Source: a virus
Strand: one strand, 5' to 3'
Length of the DNA stretch: 38,851 bases
Virus record (IMG/VR): IMGVR_UViG_3300022918_000092
Location: 1-38,851 of that record
Under the pieces are notes generated by a model. That model was not told the DNA's origin. It worked only from the letters and a program-made list of their open reading frames with translations, and did not search any database. Below are positions 22,858 to 31,248 of the stretch, piece after piece. Positions within the stretch are counted from its first letter, which is position 1. Each line of letters begins with the position of its first letter. Made by a program: the position numbers and the translations under genes.

Positions 22858-23053
22858 CGCCAAGTCTCTCTGCCTGAGGCTTACTCAGTTTGGGCACTGG
22901 GTCGGTTCGATATTTAGGGATCTGACCGATACCAGCATCCAGAGTCGCCCAATGCCACGCTTCCGCATTGCTCATTGTGGCCGCGCGGACATAGAAAGAT
23001 TTGTAATTGCCGTGTAATAGGTAATCGATACGGTAGTGATGTTCCAGTGGCAT
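22829..23053 (-). CDS. Small conserved Pseudomonas phage protein (DUF6555-like)
   Basis: This 74-residue protein (YRIDYLLHGNYKSFYVRAAT, NAEAWHWATLDAGIGQIPKY, KPQAERLGVTNVEWIPA) matches a small Pseudomonas family I recall as DUF6555, function unknown. GAGAG lies shortly before ATG 23053. It is a lone minus-strand gene among plus-strand late genes, with a terminator-like stretch beside it. It may be expressed in the lysogen. Confidence 0.7.
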   Translation of the reverse strand: MPLEHHYRIDYLLHGNYKSFYVRAATMSNAEAWHWATLDAGIGQIPKYRTDPVPKLSKPQAERLGVTNVEWIPA

Positions 23054-23142
23054 GGCGGGCTCTCGTTATGACAATGTCACCAGATTGATAAAAAGCCTCC
23101 CGAGAAGATTCATAGATTTTTTCAATGCTTTACATAGATTTC

Positions 23143-23169
23143 AAGCCTCGGCATTTGCCGGGGCTTTTT
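23143..23169 (+). terminator. Intrinsic terminator before the lysis cassette
   Basis: AAGCCTCGGCA (23143-23153) pairs with TGCCGGGGCTT (23156-23166) with one G-T pair, then TTT. It ends transcription entering from the left unless antitermination holds. Confidence 0.8.
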
Positions 23170-23186
23170 GCATTCTGGAGTGACGG

Positions 23187-23558
23187 ATGGACCCTACTGA
23201 CCTCGGACCAGGCACAGCTACCTGGCTGGGCGGTACTGGCACGGTGTTGCTTGCGGGCTTCTTGTGGCTGCGCAAGTTTCTCTCGCGGGACGCAGCCGAT
23301 CGGGCGATGGATAACGCCGATATTGGCACGGTCCGCCGGCTGAACGAGCTGTTGGACTCAGAGCGCCAAGCGCGCAGGGAGGCCGAAGCACGTGCCGATC
23401 AGTTCGCCAAAGAACGTAACGAGCTCGCCGCAGCAGTTGGCCGGATGGAAGGGAAGATTGAAGCCCTCACCAGCCAAGTCGCCCAGCTGACTCAGCGTGT
23501 CACCCAGCAAAGCGACGAGATCACTCGGCTTCGCACCAAGTTGGGAGGAATCAACTGA
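23187..23558 (+). CDS. Membrane-anchored coiled-coil protein of the lysis cassette
   Basis: This 123-residue protein has one hydrophobic helix (about 11-28, ATWLGGTGTVLLAGFLWL). A long charged coiled coil follows (about 45-118, with many E/R/A heptads, e.g. LLDSERQARREAEARADQF). GGAG precedes ATG 23187 at a good distance. It could be a one-helix holin, a pinholin-like protein or a spanin accessory. The next gene overlaps by one base. The exact role is not determined. Confidence 0.65.
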   Translation: MDPTDLGPGTATWLGGTGTVLLAGFLWLRKFLSRDAADRAMDNADIGTVRRLNELLDSERQARREAEARADQFAKERNELAAAVGRMEGKIEALTSQVAQLTQRVTQQSDEITRLRTKLGGIN

Positions 23559-23896
23559 TGGACAAATGCGCACTCAACTTCATCGCACGTCATTGGTGGC
23601 GTCGGGTAGAGGTTTGGCTGATCGCTATTCTGCTGCTATCGGGTGGTGCCATGCTCGGCTTCCAAGCGGCGCAGTGGTCGCTCGCCGGTTGGTATAGCGC
23701 TCAGGTCTCAGAGGTTCGCCGCGGCTATGACGAAGCCACAAAGCAGCGTGATCTCCGACTCACCAAGTTGGCGGACAAGACCACTGATGCTGCGTCGAAG
23801 GTTGAAGCAGCGTCAGCCAGCGCTGTTCATGCGGCAGATACTGCGAGCAAGGCTGCTGATAAGGTCAATGAGGCGGTGGAGCGGCAGAGCCCATGA
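23558..23896 (+). CDS. One-helix membrane protein, holin candidate
   Basis: This 112-residue protein has a basic N-terminus (ARHWWRRVEVW), one membrane helix (about 20-42, LIAILLLSGGAMLGFQAAQW) and a long Ala/Ser/Lys/Asp-rich helical tail (AASASAVHAADTASKAADKV). It overlaps both neighbours by a few bases. Position before Rz and the membrane topology make it a holin or antiholin candidate, without a recognised family. Confidence 0.6.
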   Translation: MDKCALNFIARHWWRRVEVWLIAILLLSGGAMLGFQAAQWSLAGWYSAQVSEVRRGYDEATKQRDLRLTKLADKTTDAASKVEAASASAVHAADTASKAADKVNEAVERQSP

Positions 23897-24390
23897 CCGC
23901 CGCGCTCAAGCTTGTTCCCCTCTGGGTATGGGCAGCACTCGGTCTGCTGACATCTATTGGCTATTTGGCGTGGCGGCTGGATAGCGTTAAGGCTGATCGT
24001 GTCGCCGTGACGCTGGAGCGTGACACCGCCCAGGCCAAGGCCGCGTCATTGGCAGGTACCCTGCGCCTGCAGCGCCAAGTAACCCATGACATAGATCAGG
24101 TAGCCGACGATGCGAAAGCCAATGCTGACCATGTTACGGCTGCTGTCGCTGTTGCTGCTGATCGGGCTGACAGCCTGCAGCAGCAAATCACCAGTCTCCT
24201 TTCCGCCAGAAAGTCCTGTTCTGCCCCGGCTACCGCAGGAGGCAAGACAAGAGACGACCTTGCCGCAGTGCTTGCCGACTTGCGTCGAAGCGCTGACGAA
24301 AGAGCGGGAAGCCTGGCTGAAGCGCTTGACCGCAGTCGAATAGCGGGGCTGGCCTGCGAGGCTGCTTACTCAGCGGCACAGAACAGATGA
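23893..24390 (+). CDS. Rz-like inner-membrane spanin (DUF2514 type)
   Basis: This 165-residue protein has an N-terminal membrane helix (about 9-27, PLWVWAALGLLTSIGYLAW). A long periplasmic coiled coil follows (VKADRVAVTLERDTAQAKAA onward), as in i-spanins, and the C-terminal AGLACEAAYSAAQ is typical of DUF2514. It should join the outer-membrane lipoprotein encoded inside it to fuse the two membranes at lysis. The Rz1 gene lies in its +1 frame at 24110-24343. Confidence 0.85.
   Translation: MTAALKLVPLWVWAALGLLTSIGYLAWRLDSVKADRVAVTLERDTAQAKAASLAGTLRLQRQVTHDIDQVADDAKANADHVTAAVAVAADRADSLQQQITSLLSARKSCSAPATAGGKTRDDLAAVLADLRRSADERAGSLAEALDRSRIAGLACEAAYSAAQNR
24110..24343 (+). CDS. Rz1-like outer-membrane spanin lipoprotein, nested in Rz
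   Basis: This 77-residue protein is entirely inside the Rz gene in the +1 frame. It has a lipoprotein signal: basic MRKPMLTMLR, a Leu-rich core, and lipobox GLTAC with lipidation Cys23. The mature part is short and Pro-rich (SPVSFPPESPVLPRLPQEA), a hallmark of Rz1. It should sit in the outer membrane facing the periplasm. The nested layout is the same as lambda Rz/Rz1. Confidence 0.88.
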   Translation: MRKPMLTMLRLLSLLLLIGLTACSSKSPVSFPPESPVLPRLPQEARQETTLPQCLPTCVEALTKEREAWLKRLTAVE

Positions 24391-24515
24391 AGAAATCCTG
24401 GTCGGTTACAGCGCCAGGCTATCCACCATTCCCCTTGATCATGCAAGAAGACCACGACCACGCTGGTGCACTGGCATTCGCCCAGGGCATCTGGCCCAAC
24501 GCAACTGTGAGGTAG
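24387..24515 (+). CDS. Very small phage protein after Rz
   Basis: This 42-residue open frame begins at ATG 24387, overlapping the Rz stop as ATGA, and ends 3 bases before the HNH gene. The sequence starts MKKSWSVTAPGYPPFPLIMQ and ends GALAFAQGIWPNATVR. Translation coupling and tight packing support it as a real gene. The function is unknown. Confidence 0.6.
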   Translation: MKKSWSVTAPGYPPFPLIMQEDHDHAGALAFAQGIWPNATVR

Positions 24516-24518
24516 TCA

Positions 24519-24899
24519 ATGGCTCGCCCGTGTCGTTCCTTCGGTTGCCCCGCGCTGGTAAAGACTGCGGACCAGAAGGGCTACTGCGATGCGCATGCCG
24601 ATCTCCGATCTGGCTGGAGTAAGCGCGAAGACAGGTCAGGCAGCACGACCTCCCGCAATTACGGTCATGCCTGGCGCATCCAGCGCGCTCGAATCCTCAA
24701 GCGTGATCACTACCTTTGCCAGTTGTGCGCAAGGTCGGGTCGGGTTGAGTCTGCGAACGAGGTTGACCACGTGATCAGCCGTGCAAATGGCGGCACCGAG
24801 GACGATGACAACCTCCAGTCCCTGTGCGGCCCATGCCACAAGGCCAAAACGGCGTCGGAAAGGGGCAAATCGGCCGGTTCTGGTCGCGAATCTCGCTAA
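24519..24899 (+). CDS. HNH endonuclease of the packaging module
   Basis: This 126-residue protein has a zinc-type HNH core: C67xxC70 (CQLCARSG), Asp83-His84 (VDHVISRANGG), Asn98 (DDDNLQSL), C103xxC106-H107 (CGPCHKAK). An N-terminal cluster (Cys5, Cys10, Cys23, His26) may bind a second zinc. HNH proteins next to terminase are needed for cos cleavage in HK97-type phages such as HK97 gp74. The position right before terS agrees. Confidence 0.93.
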   Translation: MARPCRSFGCPALVKTADQKGYCDAHADLRSGWSKREDRSGSTTSRNYGHAWRIQRARILKRDHYLCQLCARSGRVESANEVDHVISRANGGTEDDDNLQSLCGPCHKAKTASERGKSAGSGRESR

Positions 24900-24904
24900 T
24901 GAGA

Positions 24905-24932
24905 ACGAATCGCAGGGGGAGGGGCAAAAGTT
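24905..24932. other. Candidate cos (packaging) site
   Basis: The 110-base gap between the HNH and terS genes contains CGCAGGGGGAGGGGCAAAAG. G-rich tracts of this form are found at the cohesive-end site of HNH/P27-type phages, at the same place. It is a position-and-motif inference. The cut positions cannot be read from this sequence. Confidence 0.4.
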
Positions 24933-25009
24933 CAGGCCTTTCGTTGACATGACCGTCCCCTTGGCCTTTTACACGCGCCCGCGAAAAATGAATTTCAGGA
25001 GTTGAGCGA

Positions 25010-25489
25010 ATGCCGGGGGTCAAGGGGCGCTCCGGCCGTCGCCCGAAACCCACGGCCAGCAAGGAGTTGGCCGGGAATCCCGGCAAACGAAAACTCAACA
25101 AAGATGAGCCCAGCTTTGAGCTTGTCACCAATATCGACCCCCCGGAGTGGCTATGTCCGAACTCACAAGAGATGTGGGCTCGGGTCGTTCCGGCGCTCCT
25201 GGCTGAAAAGGTTCTTTGCGTCACCGATCTGCATAACGTCGAGGCGTTCTGTACGGCCTATGCCAACTGGCGTGCGTCACAGGCCTCGGTCGTTCAGTTC
25301 GGAATCGTGGTCACTTCGCCGATGGGATCACCGATCAAAAACCCTGCGCTCACCGCCGCGAAAGAGGCCATGGCGCAGATGGTTACCTTCGGCTCGCTGC
25401 TTGGTCTCGACCCTTCAAGCCGCACGCGACTTGTGGGAGCGAAAAAGACCGGCGAAGCCAACGCCTTCTCGGCATTACTTAATGGATAA
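25010..25489 (+). CDS. terS: Terminase small subunit, P27 family
   Basis: This 159-residue protein begins MPGVKGRSGRRPKP, the basic start typical of P27-type TerS. The helical core contains MWARVVPALLAEKVLCVTDL and EAFCTAYANWRASQ, and the end is SLLGLDPSSRTRL, also a family mark. It recognises the packaging site and loads the large subunit. GGAG stands before ATG 25010. TerL starts 3 bases after the stop codon. Confidence 0.93.
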   Translation: MPGVKGRSGRRPKPTASKELAGNPGKRKLNKDEPSFELVTNIDPPEWLCPNSQEMWARVVPALLAEKVLCVTDLHNVEAFCTAYANWRASQASVVQFGIVVTSPMGSPIKNPALTAAKEAMAQMVTFGSLLGLDPSSRTRLVGAKKTGEANAFSALLNG

Positions 25490-25491
25490 CC

Positions 25492-27207
25492 ATGGCCTTC
25501 AAACACCCGAACGTCGAAGCGGCGAACCGCTGGGCGCGCGCGGTGATTCGTGGTCATGTACCGGCATGCCGGTATGTCCAACTGGCTTGCCAGCGGCACA
25601 TAGATGACCTGATCAAGAGCAAGGCCGCGAGCTTCCAGTACAAATTCGACGCCAAAAAAGCTGAGAAGTACCTGAAGCTTGCCCAGCTGATGCCACACGT
25701 GAAAGGCGAGTGGGCACGCAAGCGGCAGCTGATCACCCTGGAACCTTGGCAGAAGTTTGGGCTTGCCGTCACGTTCGGCTGGGTCAAGAAGCGTTCCGGC
25801 CTACGCCGATTTCGCGAGAGCTACTGGGAGGTCCCGCGCAAGAATGGAAAGAGTGTTATCGCGGCATCGGTCGGCATCGGCATGTTCGTCGCCGATGGCG
25901 AATTCGGCGCGGAGATCTACAGCGGTGCGACCACTGAGAAACAGGCATGGGAGGTTTTCCGACCGGCACGCTTGATGGTGCTTCGCTCGCCCATGCTGAT
26001 GGAGGCCGCTGGCATCGAGGTCAACGCCTCAAACATGAGCAAGCCAATCGACGGCAGCCGCTTCGAAGTGGTGATTGGCAACCCGGGCGACGGCGCGTCG
26101 CCAAGCTGCGCCATCGTCGACGAGTACCACGAACACGATTCTGCTGCGCTGTACGAAACGATGGTCACGGGTATGGGCGCCAGGCTCCAGCCGCTGATGT
26201 TCATCATCACCACGGCCGGCAGCAACATTGAAGGCCCGTGCTATGAGATGCGGCGCCGCGTCGTCGAAATGCTCGAAGGCACGGTGACTGACGAAGAGCT
26301 TTTTGGGTGGATTTGGACCATCGACGAAGGCGACGACTGGACCGACCCAACGGTGATGGCCAAGGCCAACCCGAACATGGGTGTCTCGGTCTATCAGGAG
26401 TATCTGGAAAGCCAGCAGTTGAAGGCGGTGAAGAACGCCAGTTTTCAGAACACGTTCAAAACCAAGCACCTCAATGTGTGGGTTTCGGCCCGCGCCGCCT
26501 ATTTCAACATGGAGGCGTGGAGTGACTGCGCTGACCCTGGCCTGGCGTTTGAGGACTTCGAAGGCTCCGAATGCCTGATGTGCCTCGACTTGGCATCCAA
26601 GACCGACATTTGCGCCCGGGTGAACCTGTTCTATCGAATGATCGACGGCGTTTTGCACTACTACTGCATCGCGCCGCGCTTCTACCTGCCTGAGGAAACT
26701 ATCCAGTACGGCAAGGAGCGGGCTGTGATTGAGCGCTATCAGAAGTGGCTGAATCAGGGCGTCCTGACTGGCTGCGATGGCGCCGAGGTGAGTTTCAATC
26801 TGGTGCGTGACGACCTGCTCGAAGATGCCAACCACGTTGCGCTGACAGAGATCCCGCACGACGAATGGGGCGCGTTTCAGATCGCTCAGGATTTTGAAGC
26901 GCTCGGTCACACACCGGTGAAAATCCCGAAAACGGTTAAGACATTTTCACCCGCCATGAAGGAACTGAACGGCGCAATCCTCAGCGGCCGGTTTCACCAT
27001 GACGGCAACCCAATTCTCAGCTGGATGATGGGCAACGTCACTGCCAAGCCCGACGCAAACGAAAACGTTTTTCCTCGAAAGGAGAAGAACGCGAACAAGA
27101 TCGACGGCCCGGTGGCCCTGCTGATGGGCGTCAACCGCGCAATGATCCTGGCTGGCAGCCCTGACACCAGCGGCTTCTACGACAACCCAATTATGGTAGG
27201 CATTTAA
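25492..27207 (+). CDS. terL: Terminase large subunit (Terminase_1 family)
   Basis: This 571-residue ATP-driven packaging motor and nuclease has an ATPase domain with Walker A PRKNGKS (115-121) and Walker B CAIVDEYHEH with Asp210-Glu211; TTAGSNIEG follows as the coupling motif. The nuclease domain carries CLDLASKTD (about 363-371) and further acidic residues near DGAEVSFN. The length is usual. Its stop overlaps the portal start by one base. Confidence 0.95.
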   Translation: MAFKHPNVEAANRWARAVIRGHVPACRYVQLACQRHIDDLIKSKAASFQYKFDAKKAEKYLKLAQLMPHVKGEWARKRQLITLEPWQKFGLAVTFGWVKKRSGLRRFRESYWEVPRKNGKSVIAASVGIGMFVADGEFGAEIYSGATTEKQAWEVFRPARLMVLRSPMLMEAAGIEVNASNMSKPIDGSRFEVVIGNPGDGASPSCAIVDEYHEHDSAALYETMVTGMGARLQPLMFIITTAGSNIEGPCYEMRRRVVEMLEGTVTDEELFGWIWTIDEGDDWTDPTVMAKANPNMGVSVYQEYLESQQLKAVKNASFQNTFKTKHLNVWVSARAAYFNMEAWSDCADPGLAFEDFEGSECLMCLDLASKTDICARVNLFYRMIDGVLHYYCIAPRFYLPEETIQYGKERAVIERYQKWLNQGVLTGCDGAEVSFNLVRDDLLEDANHVALTEIPHDEWGAFQIAQDFEALGHTPVKIPKTVKTFSPAMKELNGAILSGRFHHDGNPILSWMMGNVTAKPDANENVFPRKEKNANKIDGPVALLMGVNRAMILAGSPDTSGFYDNPIMVGI

Positions 27208-28505
27208 TGGCGCGCGATAAGAAACCCGGGCGGGTTCGATCTGCCCTCCAGAATTGGCTGGGCGTGCCGGTTGGTTTGACCATTGATTCGTACTGGCAAG
27301 AATGGTTCGGCACTTCGGCGTCGGGCAAGTCGGTCACGGTGGACAAAGCTCTGCAGCTCTCTGCGGTCTGGGCATGCGTTCGCCTACTGTCTGAAACGGT
27401 GTCGACGCTGCCGTTGAAGCTGTACGAGCGTCACAGCGACGGCGGGCGAATTCCTGCTACCAACCACCCACTTTACGAAATATTAACGAAGCGTCCGAAT
27501 GCTGAAATGACGCCGGGTCGTTTCATGCTGATGATCGTCGCCAGCATCTGCTTACGTGGCAACGCCTTCGTCGAGAAGCGCCGGGTTGGTTCGCGGATTG
27601 TCGCGCTGGACCCTCTGTTGCCGCAGCTGATGACCGTGAAGCGCCTGGAAAACGGGCGCCTTGAGTACAAATACACGGTCAAGGGCCAGCCCAGGGTCAT
27701 TGCTGAAGACGACATGATGCACATCCGTGGCTTTGGCCTCGATGGCGTGTGCGGCATGCTGCCGGTATCGACCGGTAAAGAGATCTTCGGCGCTGCGATG
27801 TCGGCAGAAGAGGCGGCGGCCAAGGTATTCGCTCAGGGCATGCAGGCATCCGGCATCCTGAGTAGCGACACTGTACTTAAGCCAGAGCAGCGCGAGCATC
27901 TGCGCAAGAGCCTTGAAGCTTTCATGGGCTCCAAAAACGCCGGCAAGATCATGGTCGCCGAGGCGGGGTTGAAGTACCAGGGCATCACCATGAACCCCGA
28001 AGCGGCTCAGATGCTTGAGTCCCGCTCGTACGGCATTGAAGAGGTGTGTCGCTGGTTCCGGGTGCCACCGTTCATGGTGGGACACATGGACAAGCAGAGC
28101 AGTTGGGCTTCCAGCGTAGAAGGGCAAAACCTGCAGTTCCTCACCAACTGCCTTCGGCCGCTGCTCGAAAACATCGAACAGGAAATCATTCGCTGCCTTT
28201 TGGATCGCGACGACCGCTACTTCGCGGAATTCTCGGTTGAAGGTCTGCTCCGGGCTGACAGCCAGGGGCGAGCGAGCTATTACAACATCTGCCTACAGAA
28301 TGGCTGGATGAGCCGCAACGAGGTCCGTCGCCTTGAAAACCTTCCGCCGATCCCCGGCGGTGACGTCTACACCGTGCAATCTAACCTGCTCCCTATTGAA
28401 ATGCTGGGGCAGGGCGCGGGCAGCGGTGAGCAAGTCCGCGCCGCGTTGACCGCCTGGCTCACCCCGAACGAACAAGGCCGGAGCTCCGGCAACCCTGGAG
28501 ACTGA
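27207..28505 (+). CDS. Portal protein, HK97 family
   Basis: This 432-residue protein forms the 12-subunit ring at the capsid vertex through which DNA passes. Family marks include SAVWACVRLLSETVSTLPLK, HPLYEILTKRPNAEMTPGRF, then RSYGIEEVCRWFRVPPFMVG and a C-terminal stem region. It begins at the last base of terL. The length is normal. Confidence 0.95.
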   Translation: MARDKKPGRVRSALQNWLGVPVGLTIDSYWQEWFGTSASGKSVTVDKALQLSAVWACVRLLSETVSTLPLKLYERHSDGGRIPATNHPLYEILTKRPNAEMTPGRFMLMIVASICLRGNAFVEKRRVGSRIVALDPLLPQLMTVKRLENGRLEYKYTVKGQPRVIAEDDMMHIRGFGLDGVCGMLPVSTGKEIFGAAMSAEEAAAKVFAQGMQASGILSSDTVLKPEQREHLRKSLEAFMGSKNAGKIMVAEAGLKYQGITMNPEAAQMLESRSYGIEEVCRWFRVPPFMVGHMDKQSSWASSVEGQNLQFLTNCLRPLLENIEQEIIRCLLDRDDRYFAEFSVEGLLRADSQGRASYYNICLQNGWMSRNEVRRLENLPPIPGGDVYTVQSNLLPIEMLGQGAGSGEQVRAALTAWLTPNEQGRSSGNPGD

Positions 28506-28508
28506 CCC

Positions 28509-29381
28509 ATGACTATTCGAAGCCTTCCGGCAGCGCCGGCGGGTCGTCCGTGCGCGGGCGTTTCCTTTGATCTGATGCCGCAAGCCATGGAGCGCTGGAA
28601 CGCAGGCATTCAAGCTGCTGCTGAAGACGACAAAAACACCATTTCGGTACTCGATGCCATCGGCTTTGACCCATGGTCGGGGGAGGGTGTAACGGCCAAG
28701 CGAATCAGCGCAGCGCTTCGCTCGATCAATGGGGCCGACGTCACCGTCAACATCAACTCCCCGGGCGGCGACATGTTCGAGGGGCTGGCGATCTATAACA
28801 TCCTCCGCGAGTACAAAGGTCACGTCACGGTGAAGGTGCTGGGTCTGGCCGCTTCTGCGGCCTCGATCATTGCCATGGCCGGTGATGAGATTCAGGTCGC
28901 CCGATCTGGCTTTCTGATGATCCACAACGGTTGGACCATCGCCGCCGGTAACCGCCATCAGTTTCGTGAAATCGCAGACATGATGGAGCCGTTTGACGCT
29001 GCGATGGGCGACATCTACGCAGCCCGCACTGGCGGCGAGCTCAAGGCCATGCAGAAGCTCATGGATTCCGAAAGCTGGATCGGCGGCTCCGCCGCGGTTG
29101 AGCAGGGGTTTGCCGATTCGCTTCTCGATTCAGATTCAATCAAGGAAGGGACGAAGGCGCAGAGCAGTGTGATTGCCGCTCGAAAGCTCGACCTTCTCCT
29201 TGCCAAGCAGGGGATGCCGCGCAGTGAGCGCCGCTCCCTGATTCAAGAGATCAAGTCCGGCACGCATGACGCTGTCGGACCCGGTAAGCAAGACGCTGCC
29301 GAAAGCCTGGCCAGCCTGGCCGAACCTATCGCCGATCTTGAACGCGCCCTCGCACGTTTCTCGGCAGCCGCTACCAAATAA
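28509..29381 (+). CDS. Head maturation protease, ClpP-like (S14)
   Basis: This 290-residue protein should cleave the capsid protein scaffold during head assembly. The ClpP fold is clear: VNINSPGGDMFEGLAIYNIL, nucleophile Ser116 (GLAASAASI) and His139 (FLMIHNGW). The Asp of the triad probably lies near ESWIGGSAAVEQGFADS. About 80 extra residues at the C-terminus are disordered, and may help scaffold. It lies between portal and capsid, the normal order. Confidence 0.93.
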   Translation: MTIRSLPAAPAGRPCAGVSFDLMPQAMERWNAGIQAAAEDDKNTISVLDAIGFDPWSGEGVTAKRISAALRSINGADVTVNINSPGGDMFEGLAIYNILREYKGHVTVKVLGLAASAASIIAMAGDEIQVARSGFLMIHNGWTIAAGNRHQFREIADMMEPFDAAMGDIYAARTGGELKAMQKLMDSESWIGGSAAVEQGFADSLLDSDSIKEGTKAQSSVIAARKLDLLLAKQGMPRSERRSLIQEIKSGTHDAVGPGKQDAAESLASLAEPIADLERALARFSAAATK

Positions 29382-29392
29382 GGAAACTCCAA

Positions 29393-30598
29393 ATGTCCGA
29401 ACAAGCCCAACTGCTTGCGAAAATGAGCGCCGAGCTGGAAAAGGCATCCAGCGAGTTCAGTGCAAAAGCTGAATCCGCCCTCGGCGAAGCCAAAAAAGCT
29501 GGCGCCCTGTCCGCTGAAACCAAGGCCGCCGTCGATGAGATGGCCTTGAAATTCAACACCCTGACCGAAGCTGAAAAGCAGCTGAAATCCCAGTTGGGTG
29601 AGCTGGAGCAAGAATTCGCCCGTCTGCCTACGCAGGCATCGGCCCAGCAGATGGAATCGCTGGGCGGCACCGTGATCAAGAGCGAGGCTCTGGTCGAGTT
29701 CGCCAAGAGCATCCAGGGTAACCGTCGTGTAAGCGTGCCGGTAAATGCCGCGCTGCTCAGCACAGGCGTGGCACAGGGTGTTGTCGAGCCTCAGCGTTTG
29801 CCTGGCATTGATGTGATGCCCAAACAGCGCCTGTTCATCCGTGATTTGATTGCACCGGGCCGTACCACTTCCCCTGCAATTTTCTGGGTGCAGCAGACCG
29901 GCTTCACCAATGCAGCCCGTGTGGTTGCGGAGAACACCGCCAAGCCGTACAGCGATATCGTGTTCGATACCAAAATCACTCCGGTGACTACCATCGCGCA
30001 CATGTTCAAGGCGTCCAAGCAAATCCTGGACGACTTCGCGCAGCTGCAATCGACCATCGACGCTGAAATGCGCTACGGCCTGAAATATGCTGAAGAGTCC
30101 GAAATCCTGTTCGGCGACGGCACCGGTGTGCACTTGCAGGGCATCGTTCCTCAGGCCAGCGCATACGACCCGGCTTTCGTGCCGGAAGAACTGACTTTCA
30201 TCGATCAGTTGCGCTTGGCAATGCTTCAGTCTCAGTTGGCTCGCCTGCCCGCCAGTGGACACGTTCTGCACTTTACGGACTGGGCAAAAATCGAGCTGAC
30301 CAAAGACTCGCTGGGTCGTTACATCATCGGCAACCCGCTGAGCCTGGCTGGCCCAACCCTGTGGGGTTTGCCGGTTGTTGCTACTGAGCTGGCTGCATTC
30401 CTGGGCAAGTTCCTCACCGGTGCCTTCCAAACTGGCGCTCAAATCTTCGACCGTGAAGACGCGAACGTGGTGATCTCTACCGAGAACGCCGATGACTTCG
30501 AGAAGAACATGATCTCGATCCGCTGCGAAGAGCGTCTTGCACTGGCGGTCAAGCGTCCGGAAGCGTTCATCTACGGCACCTTCGCCCCGGCGGTCTAA
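29393..30598 (+). CDS. Major capsid protein, HK97 fold
   Basis: This 401-residue protein starts with a helical delta domain (about 1-90, AELEKASSEFSAKAESALGE) that acts as a scaffold and is removed by the protease. The HK97-fold shell follows (TVIKSEALVEFAKSIQGNRR, then QTGFTNAARVVAENTAKP; FKASKQILDDFAQLQSTID; and NVVISTENADDFEKNMISIR near the end). AAGGAAA precedes ATG 29393. The cleavage point is not obvious. Confidence 0.95.
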   Translation: MSEQAQLLAKMSAELEKASSEFSAKAESALGEAKKAGALSAETKAAVDEMALKFNTLTEAEKQLKSQLGELEQEFARLPTQASAQQMESLGGTVIKSEALVEFAKSIQGNRRVSVPVNAALLSTGVAQGVVEPQRLPGIDVMPKQRLFIRDLIAPGRTTSPAIFWVQQTGFTNAARVVAENTAKPYSDIVFDTKITPVTTIAHMFKASKQILDDFAQLQSTIDAEMRYGLKYAEESEILFGDGTGVHLQGIVPQASAYDPAFVPEELTFIDQLRLAMLQSQLARLPASGHVLHFTDWAKIELTKDSLGRYIIGNPLSLAGPTLWGLPVVATELAAFLGKFLTGAFQTGAQIFDREDANVVISTENADDFEKNMISIRCEERLALAVKRPEAFIYGTFAPAV

Positions 30599-30640
30599 TC
30601 CCTGACGGGCCGCCAGATCGGCGGCCCCATTGGAGGCAGC

Positions 30641-30904
30641 ATGAAACTGAAAACTCTCAAGCCCCTGTACCTGGGCGGCGTGACTGTGGTCGAAGGCCGA
30701 TCCTTCGAAACGGGCGAGCAGCACGGGCGAGAACTGATCCAGAAAGGCTATGCCGCACTGGACGAGTCAGGCGACGAAGCTGTTGTCACTCTTGATGACG
30801 AGCCAAGTGGCAGCGCCATGGCGCTGACCAGCGATCCGCTCAGTCAAAACCTGACTCTCGATGCCGGCGGCAAAGGGAAAAAGGCAACCAAAAAGGCGGA
30901 CTGA
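30641..30904 (+). CDS. Small head-module protein of unknown function
   Basis: This 87-residue protein starts with LKTLKPLYLGGVTVVEGRSF and ends in a Lys-rich tail (GKGKKATKKAD). Proteins with this opening and a basic end are common after the capsid gene in Pseudomonas phages. GGAGG lies before ATG 30641. The resemblance of its start to the small protein at 31585 suggests a shared role, perhaps as a head or neck accessory. Confidence 0.65.
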   Translation: MKLKTLKPLYLGGVTVVEGRSFETGEQHGRELIQKGYAALDESGDEAVVTLDDEPSGSAMALTSDPLSQNLTLDAGGKGKKATKKAD

Positions 30905-30906
30905 TC

Positions 30907-31248
30907 ATGTCGGTTATCGATATCGCAGTTGCCATGCTCCACGTCCGAGCCGATGACGCTGATCGTGACCATGTGCAGCTTCTACTCGATGCCGCAGAGG
31001 ACAGCGCTGGCCAGTACATCAATCGGGCGTTTTATGCCGACGCTGATGCTTTGGCTGCTGCGGTACTCGACGGTACGGCTGGCGATGAACCCATTGTGGT
31101 CACCCAGTCCATTGTCGCGGCTTGCTTGCTGATACTTGGCCATCTGTACGCAAACAGGGAAGACGTGGTGGTAGGCGCGATCTCTAGCGCGCTGCCGATG
31201 GGCTCTCGGTCACTGTTGGCGCCGTATCGAATCGGGTTGGGCGTGTAA
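30907..31248 (+). CDS. Head-tail connector, gp6-like
   Basis: This 113-residue helical protein has the gp6/Phage_connector form (VAMLHVRADDADRDHVQLLL, AAEDSAGQYINRAFY, QSIVAACLLILGHLYANRED). Such proteins make the ring under the portal. It overlaps the next gene by one base, and its position between capsid and head closure agrees. Confidence 0.85.
   Translation: MSVIDIAVAMLHVRADDADRDHVQLLLDAAEDSAGQYINRAFYADADALAAAVLDGTAGDEPIVVTQSIVAACLLILGHLYANREDVVVGAISSALPMGSRSLLAPYRIGLGV

Noticed and set aside
26029-26910. 293-codon minus-strand open frame over terL
   Set aside because: It is antisense to TerL, whose ATPase and nuclease motifs are intact.
29243-30724. 493-codon minus-strand open frame over the capsid gene
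   Set aside because: It is antisense to the clear capsid and protease genes, with His/Gln-rich low-complexity sequence typical of a reverse-frame artefact.
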